Part shown: positions 43,131 to 51,826 of the stretch, piece by piece
How positions within the stretch are numbered: position 1 is the first letter of the stretch
Layout: the number at the start of each line of letters is the position of its first letter
DNA from: Hafnia paralvei ATCC 29927
Lineage (GTDB): Bacteria; Pseudomonadota; Gammaproteobacteria; Enterobacterales; Enterobacteriaceae
Direction: 5' to 3'
Assembly: GCF_001655005.1 (NCBI RefSeq)
Contig: NZ_LXET01000064.1
Location: 1 to 64,000 of the forward strand
Length of the DNA: 64,000 nt
Made by a program: the position numbers and the translations under genes
The notes under the pieces: model-generated
Told to the model about the DNA's origin: nothing
What the model saw: only the letters and a program-made list of their open reading frames with translations
The model's database searches: none

Positions 43131-43146
43131 ATTATCCCACGCTAAG
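43131..43146 (+). repeat. Inner 16 bases of the split Tn3-family IR
   Basis: ATTATCCCACGCTAAG, ending in the CACGCTAAG typical of Tn21-type IR inner ends. It overlaps the stop codon of the tnpA remnant. Confidence 0.8.
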
Positions 43147-43611
43147 ACTGTTTTTTGTACAATGTGGTGTCGACTGTGCGTAATGAGCGGTATTTTCCGG
43201 ATCCCAGCTTAAGATTGTTACGCCAGACGTAATCTCCACTCAGATTGATATGTTCCCAGCCCAGGGGAGAAAGATGAGATACCAGTTGCTCATTTATCGG
43301 GATACCTTTTCGTTTCAGTAACTCAATGGCTCTTTCTATATATACCGTGTTCCACAACGTGATCGCCGCTGTCAGTAACGTCAGCCCGCTGGCGCGGTAA
43401 CTTTGATTCTCCAGCCCACGATCTCTTATCTCACCCAGACGGTGCATAAAAACTGCTCGCGCCAGGGCATTACGGGCCTCACCCTTATTCAGCCCCGCCT
43501 GTACGCGTCGGCGCAGACTGGGATCTCGGAACCAGTCCAGCATAAATAGTGTCCGCTCGATGCGGCCAATCTCTCTCAGCGCTTTGGCGAGTCCGTTCTG
43601 TTTTGGGTAGG
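43142..43611 (-). pseudogene. tnpA: Tn3-family transposase, C-terminal remnant
   Basis: About 155 C-terminal residues of a Tn3-family transposase: YPKQNGLAKALREIGRIERT, LNKGEARNALARAVF, SGLTLLTAAITLWNTVYIER and LSPLGWEHINLSGDYVW. The 5' five-sixths, including most of the DDE core, is missing. The reading frame simply continues into unrelated DNA near 43611, where a KfrA-like remnant on the other strand begins. The element cannot move on its own. Confidence 0.88.
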
Positions 43612-43726
43612 GGAGAAAGAAACGGTCGCGGCACTGCGTGGTGAGGCTGAAGCCCTGAAGCGTCAGAACCAGTCACTGATGGCGGCGCTTTCAGGCAATA
43701 AACAGACAGGTGGCCAGAATGCGTGA
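43612..43726 (+). pseudogene. KfrA-like DNA-binding protein, C-terminal remnant
   Basis: A reading frame open from the transposon junction encodes GEKETVAALRGEAEALKRQN and then QSLMAALSG before its stop. This coiled-coil end is like that of KfrA-type plasmid proteins. The 5' end is lost at the tnpA junction. The stop overlaps the start of the exonuclease gene, so the two were probably once cotranscribed. Family assignment from a 37-residue fragment is tentative. Confidence 0.5.
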
Positions 43727-44582
43727 TGATGACAATTCAGACGCCTGTGATGAAACGCCCCGGGCGGAGGATAAATGCTACACCAAAGGGCGGCTTCGGG
43801 ATGAGTTCAGGATGAAGCCAGCCCCCGGTGCGGAACCAGTCAGAATGTACAAAAGTCCTTACGGCGGGAAATACGGCGTATGGCGGCTGGCTGACTGTGT
43901 CCCGATGCGGGCGAAACGCCCTCAGACAGAAAAACAGCGGCTGGCCAGCACACGTCTGGGCCTGCAGGCCCGGATGAAAAGTGAGCGTGGCAGGTTCGCC
44001 ATGCTGGCACATACCTGGTTAGCGCTGGACCCCGTCTTCCTCGATACCGAAACGACCGGACTTGATGCCGACGCGCAGGCGCTGGAAATCGGTCTGGTGA
44101 ATGCCCGCGGTGAGAGGATATTTGAGACCCGCCTGAAACCCACTGTCGGCATCGATCCGGCAGCAGCTGCAGTACACGGTATCAGTGACGATGATCTGGT
44201 CAGTGCACCATCGTGGCCCGATATTGCGCAGCAGCTGCAGCACCATATCGGCCGGCGCCCGCTGGTTATTTTCAATGCTGAGTTTGATACGCGCATTCTG
44301 AAGCAGACTGCGGCAGCGCATAACGACCCTGCCAGCTGGCTGGACTCTCTGACGGTGTACTGCGCCATGCGGCTCGCTGCGGGTTATTACGGACCCACCA
44401 ATCGTTACGGTACCATATCGCTTTCCGGTTCTGTCAGTCAGGCTGGCCTGAGCTGGAACGGGGAGGTTCATTCCGCCGTCACTGACGCGGTTATGACGGC
44501 ACAGGTGGTAAACAATATTGCCGGATACTGGCATGAGCTCCAGTGTGAAATAAATGATGACGCAGGGAGTGAGCCAGCATAA
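43719..44582 (+). CDS. DEDDh 3'-5' exonuclease domain protein
   Basis: A 287-residue protein with a DnaQ/RNase T-type exonuclease domain. Exo I is FLDTETTGLDADAQALEIG (Asp, Glu), the central segment is AAVHGISDDDL, Exo II is LVIFNAEFDTRIL and Exo III is HSAVTDAVMTAQV (His, Asp), so all catalytic residues are present. The N-terminal 105 residues are a basic, unrecognised extension. The ATG at 43719 lies in frame with a GTG at 43710. Plasmid genes of this type often sit near sil/pco islands. Confidence 0.82.
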   Translation: MRDDDNSDACDETPRAEDKCYTKGRLRDEFRMKPAPGAEPVRMYKSPYGGKYGVWRLADCVPMRAKRPQTEKQRLASTRLGLQARMKSERGRFAMLAHTWLALDPVFLDTETTGLDADAQALEIGLVNARGERIFETRLKPTVGIDPAAAAVHGISDDDLVSAPSWPDIAQQLQHHIGRRPLVIFNAEFDTRILKQTAAAHNDPASWLDSLTVYCAMRLAAGYYGPTNRYGTISLSGSVSQAGLSWNGEVHSAVTDAVMTAQVVNNIAGYWHELQCEINDDAGSEPA

Positions 44583-44634
44583 CGCTGCTCTCTGGCTGGT
44601 CAGACAGCTGCAGGTATTAATTCAGGAGTCTGGA

Positions 44635-45030
44635 ATGGAAAATATGATGAAAACTATGCGTGAGCATTTCTCTGCGCGAAAAGTGGTGATCGAACAGTCT
44701 CTGGATATGTTTGGTATCAAACGAAATGAGGACGGGACGTTACTCTTCCCCCGTCACTCCGATAAACGTTTTCCCGTTGCACGTATCCGTAAGCGACTGG
44801 CGGCTTATGGCTGGCGAGGAGAACGCCTGAATAAGGAAGTGGCGCGCATCGTCGCGGGCCCTGATATCCTCCCTGACAGGAGGGAATACAGCATTATTTT
44901 CCCTTACGGATGGGAGAAGAAGCAGCTGACGCGTGAGATGCGGAGGATGTTTCCCCGCAAGACTGGCCGACGTGTGCTGATTATGCTCGATGAATTACAT
45001 CAGTTTATTGACTCACGGGAGAAGCAGTGA
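44635..45030 (+). CDS. Unknown 131-residue protein
   Basis: Begins MENMMKTMREHFSARKVVIE, basic throughout, ending in a LMLDE-like helical segment (RRVLIMLDELHQFIDSREKQ). AGGAG six bases before the ATG selects this start over an ATG 27 codons earlier, inside the exonuclease gene. The stop overlaps the next gene (TGACGC with GTGACG), so the pair is coupled. No family recognised. Confidence 0.65.
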   Translation: MENMMKTMREHFSARKVVIEQSLDMFGIKRNEDGTLLFPRHSDKRFPVARIRKRLAAYGWRGERLNKEVARIVAGPDILPDRREYSIIFPYGWEKKQLTREMRRMFPRKTGRRVLIMLDELHQFIDSREKQ

Positions 45031-45638
45031 CGCTGACAGAAAAATCAGGCCATCTGGCATGGTGCGCCCTGGTGGCGCTTGCGCTGGCCAGACAGAACGG
45101 CGATGTGCTGTCACCGGCTCAGGAAAATCTCTTTCTCACCCGATGGCTGGCGACCGCGCTGAAGCAACGGCGTTTTTCGCGTGATGTTGCCCCCGATATC
45201 GAGTGGCTTCTGAAACAGGGACGTCAGCTGGGCGTCAGCGCGAAGCTGGTCAGCAAGCTGAATTACCTCTGGCGTTCCTGCACCGGCGAGTTGACTGAAC
45301 AGAACGATCTGTTCCGGCTGACCTATGCGCTGGAAACAGCCAAAGATATGCACTGGAACTACCGTCTGCTGAGCGATCGGGAATGGTCCGGCCGGAATGC
45401 TGTGGCGTTCAGTGCAGGCGTGAACGGCATTTATCTCTCACGGGCCAACCTCGATGTTGCTTTTGACGACAGCGGCCGACAGATAAATCCGCTGACAGCG
45501 CGTCTGACTGGGAACGTAGCGGGGGTGATGAAGCTGTTTAATCGCTGTGGCTGGCAGGCAGAGCCTGAGTCTGGTGCCTCCCTGCCCCACCAGTATTCGC
45601 TGATGGCCGGACAGGGAGTGCCAGGAAAGGGTGATTAG
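45027..45638 (+). CDS. Unknown protein related to the transfer-region gene at 37763-38419
   Basis: A 203-residue protein starting at a GTG that overlaps the preceding stop. It shares an ordered set of residues with the TraC-position protein of the transfer operon: HLAWCALVAL, FLTRWLATAL, FS, YLWRSC, DLFRLTYAL, HW and PLTARL align over about 180 residues without large gaps. It is therefore probably a member of the same plasmid family, a candidate transfer or leading-region regulator left from another plasmid. Confidence 0.65.
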   Translation: MTLTEKSGHLAWCALVALALARQNGDVLSPAQENLFLTRWLATALKQRRFSRDVAPDIEWLLKQGRQLGVSAKLVSKLNYLWRSCTGELTEQNDLFRLTYALETAKDMHWNYRLLSDREWSGRNAVAFSAGVNGIYLSRANLDVAFDDSGRQINPLTARLTGNVAGVMKLFNRCGWQAEPESGASLPHQYSLMAGQGVPGKGD

Positions 45639-46564
45639 TGGCGGATCTGCGCTAGGTCGTCTTCGGTCAGACCGGTCATTTTCATGACGGTATTGCGGTC
45701 AATGCCGTTCTGCAGCATGGTACGGGCTATTTTCAGAGTCGCTTCGCGCTCACCTTCTGAACGACCTTCCTGTCTTCCAAGCTGGATACCTTTCTCAATA
45801 CCCTTTTGTTCGAGTTGTTGTGCGATGGTCATAAGTGCGTCTCCGTGTTGCGGCACACGCTGTGCCAGTTCGCGTACAAAGGCTTCGGCGTCGGATGTTT
45901 CGCCTGCCTGCACTATATAGTGTACCAGCGATATCACCTGCGATGAAGACAAGTATCCCGTCAGCAAGATGGGCGCCAGCCGGTCAACCAGTTCTGCCAG
46001 GTCTCGCTGGTGAATATGCTTTTGCAGTAAAGTCAGGGCGGCCATGCTGCGATGGCCAGCGATTTCATCATCCGGAATGACCGTAACGTCTACCAGCGGG
46101 AAAGCGCTGCTGTAGAGTTTGCCAGCCAGCCCGGGATCGTCAAACTCATCCAGCCACCGGGTGGAGTACGGATACGGGCTGCGTTTACCCGTATAGAACA
46201 GCACCGGTATCACCAGTGGCAGTTTTTTATGCCCTGCCTCCAGGTGGCGCTGCATGGCAGCCACCGCATAGCGTATGAGGCGGAAAGCCATATGTTTGTC
46301 GGGCGTTGACTGGTGTTCGACAAGCACATGAATATAGCCGTCGCCGGCTGTGGTTTTCAGGCTATAGAGAACGTCGCTGAAATACTGGCGGAGATCATCC
46401 TCAACGAACGAGCCTGATTCCAGTTTCAGCGTGCTGAGATCGCAGACTGCGCGCAGCTCTGCGGGCAGATGGATTTCCATGAAATCACGGGCCACATCCG
46501 GCTGTGTCAGAAACTGTCGGAACGTCGCATCGTGAGGTGTTGGCGTCATGTTTTTTTTCTTCAT
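45635..46564 (-). CDS. Rpn-family recombination-promoting nuclease/putative transposase
   Basis: A 309-residue PD-(D/E)XK nuclease-like protein of the RpnA/YhgA family (transposase_31), linked to RecA-independent recombination. The N-terminal HDATFRQFLTQPDVARDFME and the nuclease core, with SFVEDDLRQYFSDVLYSLK and YIHVLVEHQSTPDKHMAFRL, show the D and E-x-Q catalytic pattern. The C terminus has the usual IQLGRQEGRSEGEREATLKI and a MTGLTEDDLAQI tail. I chose MKKKN at 46564 because the family begins just before HDATF; the ORF extends 36 codons upstream. Confidence 0.85.
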   Translation of the reverse strand: MKKKNMTPTPHDATFRQFLTQPDVARDFMEIHLPAELRAVCDLSTLKLESGSFVEDDLRQYFSDVLYSLKTTAGDGYIHVLVEHQSTPDKHMAFRLIRYAVAAMQRHLEAGHKKLPLVIPVLFYTGKRSPYPYSTRWLDEFDDPGLAGKLYSSAFPLVDVTVIPDDEIAGHRSMAALTLLQKHIHQRDLAELVDRLAPILLTGYLSSSQVISLVHYIVQAGETSDAEAFVRELAQRVPQHGDALMTIAQQLEQKGIEKGIQLGRQEGRSEGEREATLKIARTMLQNGIDRNTVMKMTGLTEDDLAQIRH

Positions 46565-46716
46565 CTGTCTCTGTCCTGAGCCTGCAAAATAACCGACATA
46601 TCTTATCACGTCCCCCTGCGTTGGTTTACAAGGAGGTAGCCTTGGTAATTTCTCAGACATGTAGGACAGCACAATAAAATACAGTCACCATGATAGTTGA
46701 CGATAAATAAGTGAAT

Positions 46717-46742
46717 AAAAAAACGCTCCCGGACGGGAGCGT
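46717..46742 (-). terminator. Terminator after pcoE
   Basis: On the minus strand GCTCCCG-TC-CGGGAGC followed by GTTTTTTT. Confidence 0.8.
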
Positions 46743-46792
46743 AAGCCAGTGAAATCGGCGTCAAAAGAGGGTCTAACAAGTGGGGCTGCGGG

Positions 46793-47227
46793 TTAATTCT
46801 GAGTGGCCTGGCTGCGATGCTTTTCAGCCTGCTGCTGATGAATCACTGAAGACTGACCATTATTCGCCTTCTCGTGCACAACTGCGGCTTTTTCATGCTC
46901 GTTCATTTCAGAAAATGACTTTGCGGTTTCGTTGGTGGCTCCTGATTTGCCATTCATCATTTTTTTATGCATTTCCGCCATGTCCTGGTGGGCAGAAGCG
47001 TTGCCGTTTTGCATCATTTCATGGGACATTGCAGCCTGATCGTGTCCGCTCATATCCATCATTGTCATACTGTCTCCCTGAACAGCGCTTTTTTCAGAGG
47101 TTGACTGCATCTGATGGGCGGGTGCCTGGGCATTATTTACCTGGTCATGCATGTTCATTGTCTCTGCAGCCATGGCGGATGAAGCGACAGCCATAATGGC
47201 AACAAATGATACAAGGATCTTTTTCAT
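46793..47227 (-). CDS. pcoE: PcoE periplasmic copper-binding protein
   Basis: A 144-residue periplasmic metal sponge that binds Cu(I)/Ag(I). The signal peptide (MKKILVSFVAIMAVASSAMA) is followed by a Met/His-rich disordered mature part with many HxxM and MxxH-type pairs (MNMHDQ, MTMMDMSGHDQ, MSHEMMQ, HKKMM). The start at 47227 gives the published PcoE length; an ORF start 11 codons upstream is ignored. It has its own promoter with a CusR/PcoR-type box and is transcribed after pcoS in the same direction. Confidence 0.93.
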   Translation of the reverse strand: MKKILVSFVAIMAVASSAMAAETMNMHDQVNNAQAPAHQMQSTSEKSAVQGDSMTMMDMSGHDQAAMSHEMMQNGNASAHQDMAEMHKKMMNGKSGATNETAKSFSEMNEHEKAAVVHEKANNGQSSVIHQQQAEKHRSQATQN

Positions 47228-47402
47228 GGTTGGGTCTCCGGTGTTTTCATACCCAAACAATCAACGGCTTATAACAGAGAAAGCATTTGATCTCAGGGCG
47301 GGTTATTCATCACTCCAGGAACCAGGCGATTGCGTTATCACTCTGCTCCTGATTTATGAATGATTATAAAAAACCGCCTCTGTTTATCGCGTGACTGAAT
47401 GA

Positions 47403-47416
47403 TGACAATTTTGTCA
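47403..47416 (-). promoter_or_regulatory. PcoR/CusR-type operator of pcoE
   Basis: TGACAA-TT-TTGTCA, a perfect inverted repeat like the CusR box (AAAATGACAANNTTGTCATTTT), lies between pcoS and pcoE. Confidence 0.75.
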
Positions 47417-47444
47417 CCTTCCATGTTTCTCCTGAATAACGGGA

Positions 47445-48845
47445 TTAATCCCTTAATAAACGCACTTTGAACACAATTTCCCGCCCCCGCTGTACTGCTG
47501 ACAATTCGCCACCGTGAGCGAGAATGATTGACCTCGTTATTGATAATCCCAGCCCCGCGCCTTCGGTGTTGTGAACCCGTGATGAGTCTGCGCGATAGAA
47601 CCGGTCAAACAAACGTTCAAGATTGGCGGGAACTGAGCCAGACATCGCATTCGTAATCATCACGTTTACAAAGTCACTGTCACGCTCAAGGCGTATAGCA
47701 GTACAGGTCTTATCGGGAGAATACTTGATTGCATTGGAAAGCAGGTTGCTGAAAGCACGTCGCAGCATATCGCTGTCTCCGGCAACAACGCCCTCTCCTT
47801 CAACCGTGATTGTCTTTCCTGACTCGTCTGCCAGAGGCTCGAACAGCTCACGTAATTCATTCAGTTCGGCGGCCAGATCCACATCATGTTTATCCAGTTG
47901 CAGCAGACCATGCTCTGAACGTGCCAGAAAAAGCATGTCACTGGTCATTCGTGACAATCTTTTCAGTTCTTCCAGGTTCGCGAATAAAATTTCACGGTAA
48001 TGCGAAACATCCCTTTCCTTTGCCAGTGCAAACTGCGTCTGCATCATCAGATTACTGACCGGGGTACGCAACTCATGTGCGATATCAGAAGAGAAATCTG
48101 ACAGTTTCCGGAATGACCCCTCCAGGCGATCGAACATATTATTGAACTCCTGCATGGTCTCAGATATTTCCGGCGGAGCCAGATCGGGATTAAGACGCTG
48201 ATCCAGGCTGTGTACGGTCATGGAGGAAGCCAGACTGGTCATTTCCCGTAGCGGTTTCAGACCAATACGTGTGGTCAGCCAGCCCAGAAAAATAGAAATA
48301 AAGACCAGACCGATATTGAACCAGAACAGCCAGGTACTGAGCTTATCCATAAACAGGGTGTGATACCCGGTATCCGTGGCAACCGTAATGATGAAATGTT
48401 TGCTTCGACCCTGTTCCGGAACCACAGCAACCCGACGCGAGATACTGCGATACACGGTATTATTTTCTTCAGTCTGGATCATATAGTCGAGAACATCACC
48501 CGACTTATTCAGCAGGATCGCAGGGACAACAGAGTTTTTAGCATACAGCTCCACGATTTTTTCATTTTCCATATTTTTTATAGAAATGAATAAACCATTG
48601 TGCCCCACCATCGCATCATTTATTTTTTCAGTTAATGATTTTATATCCGTCTTGTTCTGGAACGTTTCTGTCTTAAGAAACTCTTCGGTGAGCTGAAGTT
48701 TACCTGTCAGAAAATCGCGGTCCTGATTATCGAAATAGCCATTAAGGGTGCTAATCAGGATAAAACTTGATAACCACCATACCGTAAGCATCACCGCAGA
48801 AAAAATCAGGCTCAGGCGTGTGGTCAGGGAAATTTTGAACCTCAC
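47445..48845 (-). CDS. pcoS: PcoS copper-sensing histidine kinase
   Basis: A 466-residue inner-membrane sensor kinase with two membrane segments (about residues 10-33 and 168-190) flanking a periplasmic sensor domain, then HAMP. The DHp domain has the phosphorylated His in FSSDIAHELRTPVSNLMMQT (near residue 256), followed by N box NLLSNAIKYSPDK and G boxes in AGLGLSI. It phosphorylates PcoR in response to copper. It overlaps pcoR by four bases. Confidence 0.94.
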   Translation of the reverse strand: MRFKISLTTRLSLIFSAVMLTVWWLSSFILISTLNGYFDNQDRDFLTGKLQLTEEFLKTETFQNKTDIKSLTEKINDAMVGHNGLFISIKNMENEKIVELYAKNSVVPAILLNKSGDVLDYMIQTEENNTVYRSISRRVAVVPEQGRSKHFIITVATDTGYHTLFMDKLSTWLFWFNIGLVFISIFLGWLTTRIGLKPLREMTSLASSMTVHSLDQRLNPDLAPPEISETMQEFNNMFDRLEGSFRKLSDFSSDIAHELRTPVSNLMMQTQFALAKERDVSHYREILFANLEELKRLSRMTSDMLFLARSEHGLLQLDKHDVDLAAELNELRELFEPLADESGKTITVEGEGVVAGDSDMLRRAFSNLLSNAIKYSPDKTCTAIRLERDSDFVNVMITNAMSGSVPANLERLFDRFYRADSSRVHNTEGAGLGLSITRSIILAHGGELSAVQRGREIVFKVRLLRD

Positions 48846-49522
48846 TCTTCTCTGATCTCCAGGACATATCCGGCACCGCGAACGGTATGGATCAGTTTTG
48901 GCTCAAAGTCATCATCAATTTTACTTCTCAGACGTCTCACGGCGACATCAATCACATTCGTATCACTGTCAAAATTCATGTTCCAGACCAGGGACGAGAT
49001 AAGACTCCTGGGTAACACTTCTCCGGTGCGTTGCAGCAGCAACTCAAGCAGAACGTATTCTTTACCGGTGAGATGGATCTTCTTCCCCGAACGGATCACG
49101 GTCCGGCGCACCATATCAACGGTCATATCGGCGATGGTGCAGACTGTTGCGGCCTGCGAGCGTGCCCGGCGCAGTAGGGTTCTTACACGTGCAACCAGCT
49201 CCGTAAAATCAAAGGGCTTAATCAGGTAGTCATCTGCGCCAAGCTCCAGTCCTTTCACTTTGTCCCGCACGTTGTCCTTTGCGGTTAAAAACAGGACCGG
49301 TTCTTCGTGCCCGGACTCCCTCAGTGCGCTGATGATTTGCCACCCGTCGAGGAAAGGCAGCATCACGTCCAGTATTATCAAATCATACTGTCCCTTCGAC
49401 GCGGCCCCGAGACCATCGCGGCCATTATTAAAGAGATCGGCCTGATAGCCTTCCTCAACCAGTCCCTGCTGCAGGTAACGACCTGTTTTTTGTTCGTCTT
49501 CAACGATTAAAATACGCTGCAT
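48842..49522 (-). CDS. pcoR: PcoR response regulator
   Basis: A 226-residue OmpR-family regulator with an N-terminal receiver (acidic VEDEQK, phospho-acceptor Asp in IILDVMLPF near residue 51, Lys in LIKPFD) and a C-terminal winged helix (HLTGKEYVLLELLLQ, DTNVIDVAVRRLRSKI, HTVRGAGYVL). It activates pcoA and pcoE promoters. The ATG at 49522 is chosen; the only longer start is a TTG two codons earlier. Confidence 0.94.
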   Translation of the reverse strand: MQRILIVEDEQKTGRYLQQGLVEEGYQADLFNNGRDGLGAASKGQYDLIILDVMLPFLDGWQIISALRESGHEEPVLFLTAKDNVRDKVKGLELGADDYLIKPFDFTELVARVRTLLRRARSQAATVCTIADMTVDMVRRTVIRSGKKIHLTGKEYVLLELLLQRTGEVLPRSLISSLVWNMNFDSDTNVIDVAVRRLRSKIDDDFEPKLIHTVRGAGYVLEIREE

Positions 49523-49576
49523 GGTCAACTCGCTGATATGAAAGTAAAAATCTCACGCATGAGCTTTGGCTGTCCC

Positions 49577-50506
49577 CTAGCTGACCTGAGACGGAGCAAG
49601 CATTCCGAGCCACGCTACGGCGCCCAGAATGATAATCGCAACAACGAATTCTGTCAGGATGCTGTTTCGCATCAGGGCAACGCTGCGATCATAATTCCCT
49701 TCCCTGACCATAACTTCAAGCCGGGGACCCAGGTGAAACCGGTTTGCTGCAGCCAGAAGAAGCATCAGAACAAACAGAGCCGTCTTGGCAAGCAATATCC
49801 TCCCCCAGGAACTGTTGAATAAGGGAGTTAAGTTACCCTCAGCAATATACAGATAGTTGACCAGCGCACTCAGGATCAGGGCTACAACAATCACCGTTCC
49901 TGCCGTGGCAAATTTTGCCAGGGAGTCAGATATCACAATGACGCTCTGTGCATTATGCTCGTTTCTGCGCATCAGCAGGATAGCAAATGCAACCAGAGCA
50001 CCTGTCCAGGCACCTGCAGCGCCGAGATGGGTCAGATCGCTCAGTAAATGGAGATAGTAATGCAGACCGTCATGCATAACGGCGTGTCCTCCCCAGGCAA
50101 GTGTAGCCAGCGCCACGCCCCCACTCATCGTCATCAGCAGGCAGGACAATACTCTCTTATTAGTGTAAAGGAACAAAGCACCGAGTGTGGTAAACAGGGC
50201 ACAGAGCCTGACAATCCAGCTAATACCCACATCAGTTTCTTCTATCACCATCTCGATAACATGGATGGATAATTCTCTGAGGTCAGTTACTCCACTCATG
50301 GCATTAGATACCAGGAGCATATTAATGCCAGTAAGAATGATGCCTGTAACAACAGCAAAGGTTATAAACGACCTGAAATTAGTCAGGTTATAGGTTTCAT
50401 ATCTGACACCGCTTATTCCATATATCTGAAAAAATGGCAATCCAAATATTACCATCAAATCCAGATAAAGAAGAAAACGAATAACAATCATAATCAGGTC
50501 GTTCAT
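49577..50506 (-). CDS. pcoD: PcoD inner-membrane copper transport protein
   Basis: A 309-residue CopD-family protein with about eight membrane helices. It takes copper from PcoC into the cytoplasm in the Pco/Cop model, where it may load PcoA before Tat export. Conserved His residues occur in LAWGGHAVMHDGLHYYLHLL. Confidence 0.93.
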   Translation of the reverse strand: MNDLIMIVIRFLLYLDLMVIFGLPFFQIYGISGVRYETYNLTNFRSFITFAVVTGIILTGINMLLVSNAMSGVTDLRELSIHVIEMVIEETDVGISWIVRLCALFTTLGALFLYTNKRVLSCLLMTMSGGVALATLAWGGHAVMHDGLHYYLHLLSDLTHLGAAGAWTGALVAFAILLMRRNEHNAQSVIVISDSLAKFATAGTVIVVALILSALVNYLYIAEGNLTPLFNSSWGRILLAKTALFVLMLLLAAANRFHLGPRLEVMVREGNYDRSVALMRNSILTEFVVAIIILGAVAWLGMLAPSQVS

Positions 50507-50510
50507 AATA

Positions 50511-50891
50511 TTACTTCACTGTAAAGGTGTAATTACCGGTAATAGGGTGCGTATCTGAAGAAACCGCGCGCCAGTCAACACGATAAGTGCCAGCGGGTAA
50601 AGGCTCTCGCGGAATAATGACCATCGATTTAGGGTCAGCGCCTGGCGCCACTTTTGCCGCGACCGGCATCGGAGAATGTGATGACATGCCTTTCATACCC
50701 GTCATCGTTAATTTTGCACCTGAGAATTTCACGGTCAGATTTTCCGAGAAATTAAGCTGAATCTTTTCCGGGGCCGCTACGGCTGAATCAGCCTGTGGCA
50801 CAGAGCTTTTTAATTCCGGATGGGCCATAGCAGAGAAAGCAACGCCCATAACGAGGCCGCCTGTAAGAATGGCTTTATTTAAAATCGACAT
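50511..50891 (-). CDS. pcoC: PcoC periplasmic copper chaperone
   Basis: A 126-residue CopC-like beta-barrel protein with a signal peptide ending AFSAMA. The mature N-terminal His (HPELKSS) is a Cu(II) ligand, with the Met-rich loop MTGMKGMSSHSPMP for Cu(I) and DTHPITGNY carrying the second His. Full length. Confidence 0.95.
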   Translation of the reverse strand: MSILNKAILTGGLVMGVAFSAMAHPELKSSVPQADSAVAAPEKIQLNFSENLTVKFSGAKLTMTGMKGMSSHSPMPVAAKVAPGADPKSMVIIPREPLPAGTYRVDWRAVSSDTHPITGNYTFTVK

Positions 50892-50930
50892 TTTATTTAC
50901 CTGTTTAGTTGAGTGTTTTATATCAGTGCG

Positions 50931-51821
50931 TTAAAACCAGATTCTGGCTCCCGCCAGGAATACTACCTGATGGTCTTTCTCACCTTCTCTTTTCGCCATA
51001 TCGGATGTTTTCCCGTAAAGTTGATTCCAGGAAACGCCTATATAGGGTGCAAACTCACGGCGTATTTCATAGCGCAGCCGGAGCCCCAGCTCTGTGTCAG
51101 TCAGTCCCCTGCCGCGACCCCGCGATTCATCATCCTGACTGTAGAAATTCACCTCATAGGATGGCTGGAGTATGAGCCGGTTAGTCAGTAAAACGTCGTA
51201 TTCTCCTCCCAGACGAAGGGCTGCTTTTCCGCCATTACTGACAAAACCCGTAATTTCAGACTCAAAATTATAGAGTGCCAGCCCCTGAAAACCGACAGCA
51301 GCCCAGGTCCGGGCAGAAGCAGGTCTGAAATCCTGCCTGACACCCGCAACCAAATCCCACCATGGGCCAACCGCATGTCCCCAGAGTAACTGCGCTTCAG
51401 CCGCCTCCGTTTCCCCATTGCTTCGTTCACCTTCACTCTTTAGCCAAATCCGATCTGTGTCGCCTCCAATCCAGCTGTTAACACTCCAGCTGAAATTGTT
51501 GGTGTTATCCGACCGTTGCCATTCCAGTTGATCCAGCAGAACCAGATAATTAATCGCACTGTCGTGAATCGCATGCCCCTGTAAATTGCCGAATGCAGCC
51601 TTCCGGTCGGCATCGGTAACAGGCGGAATTGGCGTTCTGCTCTCAGTTACAATGGGCTCCATTGACGTCATCTCAGTGAAATTCTCATCTGCTGGCATCT
51701 GCATGGCAGACATGTCGTGCCCGGCGTGGGGATCTGCAGAGACGGAGCCCGCCGCAATAGAAAGCTGTGAGGTAAACAAACCGGCGACCAGAACAGGTAT
51801 GGCCTTAAAACTTCTCTTCAT
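50931..51821 (-). CDS. pcoB: PcoB outer-membrane copper protein
   Basis: A 296-residue outer-membrane beta-barrel with a signal peptide (MKRSFKAIPVLVAGLFTSQL) and a short His/Met-rich mature N terminus (DPHAGHDMSAMQMP). The C terminus ends in the aromatic barrel signature GARIWF. Start chosen for the published length; GGAGG lies ten bases upstream, inside the end of pcoA. Confidence 0.93.
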   Translation of the reverse strand: MKRSFKAIPVLVAGLFTSQLSIAAGSVSADPHAGHDMSAMQMPADENFTEMTSMEPIVTESRTPIPPVTDADRKAAFGNLQGHAIHDSAINYLVLLDQLEWQRSDNTNNFSWSVNSWIGGDTDRIWLKSEGERSNGETEAAEAQLLWGHAVGPWWDLVAGVRQDFRPASARTWAAVGFQGLALYNFESEITGFVSNGGKAALRLGGEYDVLLTNRLILQPSYEVNFYSQDDESRGRGRGLTDTELGLRLRYEIRREFAPYIGVSWNQLYGKTSDMAKREGEKDHQVVFLAGARIWF

Positions 51822-51826
51822 TCGCA

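Noticed and set aside
43485..43676. 63-codon minus-strand ORF at the transposon junction
   Set aside because: It reads across the tnpA/KfrA junction in the wrong frame; the tnpA frame next to it has clear homology.
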